From assembly GCA_016870295.1 (NCBI GenBank), contig VGBY01000029.1:1-9921 (forward strand): a stretch of 9,921 bases of DNA. The letters run 5' to 3'. The position numbers and the translations under genes are program-made. The stretch's first letter is position 1. Every line of letters begins with the position of its first letter. The notes beneath the pieces were generated by a model. It ran no database searches. It was not told where the DNA came from and was given only the letters and a program-made list of their open reading frames with translations. This document shows positions 6,134-9,921 of the stretch, in pieces. The DNA is from Actinomycetota bacterium. Its GTDB lineage: Bacteria > Actinomycetota > Acidimicrobiia > Acidimicrobiales > Ilumatobacteraceae.

Positions 6134-6790
6134 TCATTGCCCTCCACGCTGTTGGGAGCGTGCCCACTCGAGATCGTCACGCGTGGTGATCTTGCGATTC
6201 AATACATCACCGTCAACGACAACGACCTTGCCGCCCTCCGCTTCGACGAGGGCAGCATCGTCGGTGCTCTCGCCGCGCGACGCATGTGCGCGCCGCAACA
6301 TCTCGGCACGAAATGCCTGTGGTGTCTGCACCGCACGTAACGATCCGCGCGACGGGGTGCGAATCACTTGGCCCGTGTCGTCGACCACCTTGATGGTGTC
6401 GGCAACCGGAATCGCCGGTACGGCACCATCGGCGCCGTTGGCAATCGCATCAATCACCCGCGCGAAGTCGTCTTCATTCGCGAACGGTCGCGCCGCATCG
6501 TGCACGCAGATGATGGTCGCATTCTTGGGCACGGCTGCCAAGCCGTGGCGAACTGATTCGCTGCGAGTGGCGCCGCCGGCAATGCCACCTTCACTTTCTG
6601 CCACATCCGGGGGAAGAACGACTACTACGCCATCGCTCGCCTCACGGGCAATGGTCACCGACCAGTCCATGACACGCCGGTCGCCCAATGTCTCGAATTG
6701 CTTCGGGCCACCGAACCGTGTTCCGGCGCCCGCGGCAACAACGATCGTCCAAATCACTTCGCCAGGTCTGCGAAGTTCTCCCGTGGGCAT
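6134..6790 (-). CDS. ispD: 2-C-methyl-D-erythritol 4-phosphate cytidylyltransferase (MEP pathway)
   Basis: A 218-residue nucleotidyltransferase that joins CTP and methylerythritol 4-phosphate to give CDP-methylerythritol, two steps before IspF. Motifs in order from the ATG at 6790: VVAAGAGTRFGGPKQF (17-32, with the CTP-binding Arg25 and Lys30), GGATRSESVRHGL (72-84), VHDAARP (96-102), PVADTIK (128-134), AVQTPQAF (153-160), TDDAALVE (176-183) and NRKITTRDDL (198-207). All hallmark residues are kept. ATG at 6796 is two codons upstream; 6790 is preferred because TACCCT lies 8 nt before it and there is no Shine-Dalgarno for either. It is the first gene of the ispD-ispF-rlmB unit and starts back to back with the Crp-family gene. 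Confidence 0.95.
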   Translation of the reverse strand: MPTGELRRPGEVIWTIVVAAGAGTRFGGPKQFETLGDRRVMDWSVTIAREASDGVVVVLPPDVAESEGGIAGGATRSESVRHGLAAVPKNATIICVHDAARPFANEDDFARVIDAIANGADGAVPAIPVADTIKVVDDTGQVIRTPSRGSLRAVQTPQAFRAEMLRRAHASRGESTDDAALVEAEGGKVVVVDGDVLNRKITTRDDLEWARSQQRGGQ

Positions 6791-6798
6791 CGTCATTC

Positions 6799-6804
6799 AG
6801 GGTA
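6799..6804 (-). promoter_or_regulatory. Putative -10 box (TACCCT) of the ispD-ispF-rlmB operon
   Basis: TACCCT on the minus strand sits 8 nt before ATG 6790, the leaderless arrangement also seen at other genes here. The next base pair separates it from the -10 candidate of the divergent crp-type gene. Its -35 would lie inside that gene's first codons and is not recognisable. Confidence 0.4.
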
Positions 6805-6805
6805 G

Positions 6806-6811
6806 TACCGT
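6806..6811 (+). promoter_or_regulatory. Putative -10 box (TACCGT) of the Crp-family gene
   Basis: TACCGT lies 7 nt before ATG 6819, again consistent with a leaderless mRNA. Together with the opposing ispD box it forms a divergent pair in which RNA polymerase bound at one would cover the other. Confidence 0.4.
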
Positions 6812-6818
6812 GTTGCTT

Positions 6819-7484
6819 ATGACTCACGAAGAACTCCTTGGCAAGAATTCATTCTTCGCTGCAACGCCACCCGCATCATTGAAGAAGATTGCGGCAGCTG
6901 GTGTCGTACGCGCACTGCAACGTGGTGATGTTCTGTTCAACGAAGGTGAAGTTCCGGACGCAATGTTCGTCGTGCTCTCCGGACGTATCGCAATTGCGAT
7001 CGGCAACCGCCCGCTCGACTCCCGCGAAAGCATGCTCGCCTTGATGGAAGCTGGTGACTTGTTCGGCGAACTCGGACTCTTGGATGACGGAGCCCGCAGT
7101 GCCCTCGCCCGTGCGCTCGAGCCGTCGAGTGTGCTCCAGATTCCCTACGACGCAGTGAAGGCGGAGTTGCAATCCACCCCATCGATGCTGTGGGGCGTCA
7201 CCAAGTTGCTCGCCAGCCGTTTGCGGGTGATGGATGAAGTGCTCTCCGACAGCGTGTTCCTCGATGTCACCGGTCGCACCGCCAAGCGACTGCTCGAACT
7301 CTCGGATGGCAAGGACGAGTTCGTCCTGCCCGTGACGCAAGAAGAACTCGCCGGCATGGTGGGCGCCTCGCGCGAACGCGTGAACAAGGCAATCGCGAGC
7401 TTCATTCGTCTCGGTTGGCTCGAGCAGTCTGATCGGCGCTACCGCATCAAGGAGCGGGCCAAGATGAGCGCCCGCTCGTCGTAG
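6819..7484 (+). CDS. Crp/Fnr-family transcriptional regulator (GlxR-like)
   Basis: A 221-residue DNA-binding regulator of normal family length. A cyclic-nucleotide-binding beta-roll (about 12-110) contains RGDVLFNEGEVPDAMFVVLSG (35-55) and the phosphate-binding cassette FGELGLLDDGARSALARA (82-99), with the Glu84, Arg93 and Ser94 expected of a cAMP binder. A dimer helix follows (about 111-145), then a winged helix with TQEELAGMVGASRERVNKAI (173-192) as helix-turn-helix and a terminal GWLEQSDRRYRI wing. The recognition region closely resembles actinobacterial Crp/GlxR proteins, which act as global cAMP-responsive regulators. There are no Fnr-type cysteines for an Fe-S cluster. ATG at 6819 gives a family-typical N-terminus; the frame is open far upstream, but that part is antisense to ispD and ispF. 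No TGTGA-N6-TCACA site is seen at its own promoter, so autoregulation is not evident. Ligand binding is inferred, not shown. Confidence 0.9.
   Translation: MTHEELLGKNSFFAATPPASLKKIAAAGVVRALQRGDVLFNEGEVPDAMFVVLSGRIAIAIGNRPLDSRESMLALMEAGDLFGELGLLDDGARSALARALEPSSVLQIPYDAVKAELQSTPSMLWGVTKLLASRLRVMDEVLSDSVFLDVTGRTAKRLLELSDGKDEFVLPVTQEELAGMVGASRERVNKAIASFIRLGWLEQSDRRYRIKERAKMSARSS
7452..7477. terminator. Hairpin in the last codons of the Crp-family gene
   Basis: GAGCGGGC (7452-7459) and GCCCGCTC (7470-7477) are a perfect 8-bp GC-rich inverted repeat with a 10-nt loop, ending 7 bp before the end of the stop codon. No T-run follows. The convergent hydrolase gene ends 26 bp away, so the hairpin could serve both directions. 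Confidence 0.35.
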
Positions 7485-7510
7485 TTACTCGCCTACTGCG
7501 CTACTCACGG

Positions 7511-8170
7511 TCACTCGCCACGTAACCACGCCCGCGCCCGCGCGAACGCGTCGGCGGCGTCATCCTTTCGGTGCGCCGGTCGTGATGCGTCGTGTGCGAA
7601 TGCGTGCTCGGCGCCTTCGTACTCCACGACGCTGCAACCTCGCTGTCGCAACTCGGCGACATCTGCAGCAGGCGTGTACGGATCCTTCGTTCCGATGATG
7701 GCCAACACTTTGCCTGCCTCACCACGGGACAGCGCATCGAGTGGTTCACCTTGCGTCGCTGAGCGCCAGTTGATCGGAACCCGAATCATCCCGTAGAAGC
7801 TCGCGATGCGCACGAATCGATCGCTGACTGCTGACTTGAAGCAATACATTCCGCCGAGACAAAATCCCATCAGCCCCACACGGGCCATGCCGAGCGCATC
7901 GGCAGCCTCGTGCAGATCGCGCAGATGTGTCGCATCATCGAGCGTGGGCACCGCCGCCATACGCGGCTCCATCTCCTGTGGAATCGTGCGACCCGGAAAC
8001 GGCTCCACCGCGCACACCGCCATGTTCCATTCGCGGGCGAGCCGGGCGACCATGTCGTCGTACAGCGGTCGTAGCGACCAGATGTCTGGCGCAATCACCA
8101 GACCCATCGTGGGCGACGGCACGGTGGTGTCGATTTCAGCAGGGGTGCCAGACGGAAGCACGATGCGCAC
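7511..8170 (-). CDS. Dienelactone hydrolase family protein (alpha/beta hydrolase)
   Basis: A 219-residue alpha/beta hydrolase of the dienelactone hydrolase family; founding members open dienelactones in chlorocatechol degradation, but most relatives have unknown ester or lactone substrates. The triad is visible: nucleophile Cys104 in GFCLGG (102-107), Asp163 in GTKDPYTP (160-167) and His189 in EGAEHAFAHD (185-194). In the classical enzyme a Glu at the QEIFG loop contacts the Cys; here the same loop reads PDIWSL with Asp29, so chemistry may differ. Start choice is uncertain. GTG at 8170 keeps the expected first strand VRIVLPSG, but the GGAGA at 8171-8175 abuts it; GTG at 8161 has the same GGAGA at 9-nt spacing and would lose three residues. 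An in-frame ATG at 8275 would run through repetitive DNA into the next gene's start and is unlikely. No aromatic-degradation genes are nearby. Confidence 0.85.
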   Translation of the reverse strand: MRIVLPSGTPAEIDTTVPSPTMGLVIAPDIWSLRPLYDDMVARLAREWNMAVCAVEPFPGRTIPQEMEPRMAAVPTLDDATHLRDLHEAADALGMARVGLMGFCLGGMYCFKSAVSDRFVRIASFYGMIRVPINWRSATQGEPLDALSRGEAGKVLAIIGTKDPYTPAADVAELRQRGCSVVEYEGAEHAFAHDASRPAHRKDDAADAFARARAWLRGE

Positions 8171-8208
8171 TCTCCAAGTCTTGCCGACAAAGGGTCTTGC
8201 GGACGATG

Positions 8209-8252
8209 ACGGTGTGGGGACGGTGACGGCGCGGTGAGGGTAGCGGTGAGGT
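8209..8252. repeat. Degenerate 11-bp tandem repeat, four units, in the divergent intergenic region
   Basis: Four consecutive units share a CGGTG core: ACGGTGTGGGG (8209), ACGGTGACGGC (8220), GCGGTGAGGGT (8231) and AGCGGTGAGGTC (8242). Core starts at 8210, 8221, 8232 and 8244 are spaced 11, 11 and 12 bp, close to one helical turn. The array ends 21 bp before the ATG of the sigma-like gene and overlaps the candidate -10 of the hydrolase gene, so it is a reasonable operator candidate. Confidence 0.5.
8237..8242 (-). promoter_or_regulatory. Putative -10 box (TACCCT) of the dienelactone hydrolase-type gene
   Basis: TACCCT on the minus strand would place the transcript start near 8230, leaving a leader of about 60 nt that carries GGAGA at 8171-8175. 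It lies across repeat units three and four of the CGGTG array. There is no clear -35. Confidence 0.25.
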
Positions 8253-8273
8253 CGATTCCCACGCTCGGGTGGC

Positions 8274-9053
8274 ATGACCACCTACGACCGAGATATCACT
8301 GTCCGTTGCAACCCGATCACGCTCCTGCGGGACGAATGGCAACGAATCAACTACTGCCAGCGCAGCCTGCACGATGTCAACTCCTGGCAACTGCGCAGCG
8401 AGCGATTTCACTCACTCGATGAGGTGTTGAAGGCAGCCGGGTTCGACGGCCACAAGTGTGACCAAGAGGCCGATCAAGTGCTGGCCACCATCGTGCGACG
8501 TGCGGCGACCGATCAGCTCGCCGCACGCATCGTGCTGCAACGGGTGTTCCCGCCGATGCTGGCAATTGCCAAGCGGCGCGGCAAGATTCGTTCGCTCGGC
8601 TTCGACTACGCATTCAGCCTGGTGCTCTCGCACGCTTGGGAAGTGATTCGCACCTACCCCATAGAGCGACGACCGCGCAAGATTGCGGCCAACATCGTGC
8701 GCGACATCGAGTACTTCGCGTTCGTGCGTCGCGAGCGCCGACGACCAACGCACGAACGCCTCGACGACTGTCTCGATTTGATCGTCGACTGCTACACCAC
8801 CGACTCGCGGGGTACCGCAATCGATCGTGGGGCACGGGAAGCCGAGCCGTACGCGGAGGACTTCCTGCGAGAAATACTCAATGACGCTCGCGAAGACCGG
8901 GTGTCACCCCACACGCTCGCCGTGCTGGAGTCGCTGAGCAACCGCAGCATCGATGAGTTCGCCCAATATCACGGCATCAGCGTGCGCACCGCCCGAATGT
9001 GGCGGCGCGACGCAATCAACGAGTTGCGTGCACGAATGCGGTGTGCGGCGTAA
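8274..9053 (+). CDS. Uncharacterised sigma-factor-like helix-turn-helix protein
   Basis: A 259-residue soluble protein without a recognised function. After a polar N-terminus (1-75), residues 78-150 (DQLAARIVLQRVFPPMLAIAK, then AWEVIRTYPIERRPRKIAANIVRDIEYFAF) have the helical, Arg-rich look of sigma region 2, though the canonical -10 recognition residues are not evident. A variable acidic stretch (160-210) leads to a C-terminal segment, TLAVLESLSNRSIDEFAQYHG ending near 234 and ISVRTARMWRRDAINELRARM (235-255), that resembles a sigma region 4 or LuxR-type helix-turn-helix. Similar proteins, as far as I recall, occur in many actinobacteria and are annotated hypothetical. ATG at 8274 is the first start in frame; a weak GGTGG precedes it. 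The phased CGGTG repeats lie directly upstream and could be its own target. The last 38 bp overlap the convergent copper ATPase gene. It could be a degenerate sigma factor or an ordinary regulator. Confidence 0.7.
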   Translation: MTTYDRDITVRCNPITLLRDEWQRINYCQRSLHDVNSWQLRSERFHSLDEVLKAAGFDGHKCDQEADQVLATIVRRAATDQLAARIVLQRVFPPMLAIAKRRGKIRSLGFDYAFSLVLSHAWEVIRTYPIERRPRKIAANIVRDIEYFAFVRRERRRPTHERLDDCLDLIVDCYTTDSRGTAIDRGAREAEPYAEDFLREILNDAREDRVSPHTLAVLESLSNRSIDEFAQYHGISVRTARMWRRDAINELRARMRCAA

Positions 9054-9921
9054 GTTTCGTGGTGCGCAAGCGCAGGCTGTTCAGCACCACGAAAACGCTG
9101 GAGAATGCCATCGCGAGCCCGGCCCACATCGGATTGAGTAATCCGAGGGCCGCAATCGGAATCGCCGCCGTGTTGTAGATGAAGGCCCAGAACACGTTGG
9201 CACTGATCGTGCGCAAGGTGGCCCGCGAGAGCAGTATCGCATCAGACACGAGTCGCAGGTCGCCACTCACGATGGTGAGGTCGCTGGCATTCATCGCCAC
9301 ATCGGTGCCGGTACCCATCGCAATGCCTACGTTGGCTTGCGCGAGTGCCGCAGCATCGTTGACCCCGTCGCCCACCATCGCCACTGCGTAACCACGTTGC
9401 TGCAGGTCGGCAACTACCTGCACCTTTTCTTCGGGCAATACTCCGGCGATCACGTGTTGCTCGTCGGCCTCAATGCCGACTTGCTTGGCCACGGCCACTG
9501 CAGTCACCCGGCTGTCGCCCGTCAGCAGGATCGGACGCAGACCAAGGTCGCGCAACGCCGCAACGGCAGCCGCACTATTCGCCTTCGGTCGATCAGCGAC
9601 GATGCATACGCCGTGCACTGCACCGTTTATCGCAACCAACACCCCGATGTTGCCGTCGGCGCGAGCCGCGTCGATGGCGTTCGACATCGCAGCCGGAATC
9701 AGCACCAGTTTGCGACGCAACAATGTTTCGTTGCCGACGAGCACACTGGCTCCCTGCACGGTGCCGATGGTGCCCATGCCTGGCAGGTTCTCGAATGACT
9801 CCACGGCGGCAAGCGAGCCGAGTTCCGCTCGGGCGGCAGAGGCAATGGCCCGCGCGACCGGGTGCTCGCTTGCATGCTCAAGCGCCCCGGCATATCCCAG
9901 CACCTCGTGTCGTGAACGACC
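9016..9921 (-). CDS. copA: Copper-type P1B ATPase, C-terminal part (N-terminus beyond the window)
   Basis: The frame is open to the right edge, so only the last 301 residues are present. P1B ATPases pump heavy-metal ions out across the membrane using ATP through a phospho-Asp intermediate. Visible features are the nucleotide-domain SEHPVA (18-23 of the partial, with the His of the HP motif) and LPGMGTIG (46-53), LTGD (133-136), PEEKV (163-167) and the hinge MVGDGVNDA (182-190). The last two membrane helices carry YN (249-250) and MAFSS (271-275), the pair that marks Cu(I) specificity. The DKTGT phosphorylation site, the CPC metal helix and any N-terminal metal-binding domain lie upstream outside the window. 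The conserved part ends at NSLRLR (281-286), and the last 15 residues are a variable tail overlapping the convergent sigma-like gene by 38 bp. The symbol is given for the family; a CopB/CtpV-like name is possible. Confidence 0.9.
   Translation of the reverse strand, partial: GRSRHEVLGYAGALEHASEHPVARAIASAARAELGSLAAVESFENLPGMGTIGTVQGASVLVGNETLLRRKLVLIPAAMSNAIDAARADGNIGVLVAINGAVHGVCIVADRPKANSAAAVAALRDLGLRPILLTGDSRVTAVAVAKQVGIEADEQHVIAGVLPEEKVQVVADLQQRGYAVAMVGDGVNDAAALAQANVGIAMGTGTDVAMNASDLTIVSGDLRLVSDAILLSRATLRTISANVFWAFIYNTAAIPIAALGLLNPMWAGLAMAFSSVFVVLNSLRLRTTKLTPHTAFVHATR

Noticed and set aside
5727..6818. Open frame of 364 codons on the plus strand running in frame into the Crp-family gene.
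   Set aside because: It is antisense to ispD and ispF, its translation is Arg/Ser/Pro/Ala-rich without family features, and the Crp-family protein has a natural start at 6819.
6809..6828. CGTG, 12 nt, CACG inverted repeat at the crp-type start as a possible Crp site.
   Set aside because: The spacing and half-sites do not fit TGTGA-N6-TCACA, and part of it is the coding start.
7485..7518. Imperfect TACTCGCC/TACTGCGC/TACTCACG repeats after the Crp-family gene.
   Set aside because: They are short and degenerate in a 26-bp spacer; chance is a sufficient explanation.
8171..8275. Longer hydrolase start at ATG 8275.
   Set aside because: The added residues are low-complexity, cross the 11-bp repeats and would overlap the divergent gene's start codon, whereas GGAGA and the hydrolase fold support 8170 or 8161.

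Overview
The window (GC-rich, by eye about 60%) looks like a compact chromosomal stretch from a high-GC actinobacterium. The gene content and several start sites (a TANNNT -10 hexamer 7-8 nt before ATG, no Shine-Dalgarno) fit that group. A member of Acidimicrobiia (Ilumatobacter-like) is my best guess, but this is an impression from protein style, not a database result. There are ten complete protein genes, two genes cut by the window edges and one tRNA. No stretch over about 105 bp lacks a gene. I see no insertion sequence, prophage, CRISPR array or toxin-antitoxin pair.

Left part (1-3988): the 3' end of a divergent PlsY-like membrane protein gene (+) converges on, and overlaps by 72 bp, a two-gene minus-strand unit. 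That unit is an amidase-signature hydrolase followed by a family 2 membrane glycosyltransferase, joined by a GTGA stop/start overlap. A glycerate kinase gene (+) starts only 20 bp from the amidase start, in the opposite direction.

Centre (3966-7484): a minus-strand housekeeping block, ispD - ispF - rlmB, then tRNA-Thr(UGU), then a single-pass membrane protein with a LytR C-terminal domain. IspD and IspF catalyse steps 3 and 5 of the MEP isoprenoid pathway; RlmB is a SPOUT 2'-O-ribose methyltransferase of 23S rRNA. The ispD start is 22 bp or less from a divergently transcribed Crp/GlxR-like regulator, and the two predicted -10 boxes are almost back to back.

Right part (7511-9921): a dienelactone-hydrolase-family enzyme (-), a 103-bp divergent intergenic region with a degenerate 11-bp tandem repeat, an uncharacterised sigma-factor-like helix-turn-helix protein (+), and the C-terminal part of a Cu(I)-type P1B ATPase (-) that runs off the right edge.

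Overall theme: extreme compaction. Three of the four convergent gene pairs overlap at their 3' ends (72, 23 and 38 bp), two of the three divergent pairs have about 20 bp between starts, and several mRNAs look leaderless. I find no convincing new multi-gene system. The most interesting items are the sigma-like orphan with its phased upstream repeats, the overlapping divergent promoters, the unusual IspF and PlsY motifs, and terminator-like hairpins placed inside coding ends.
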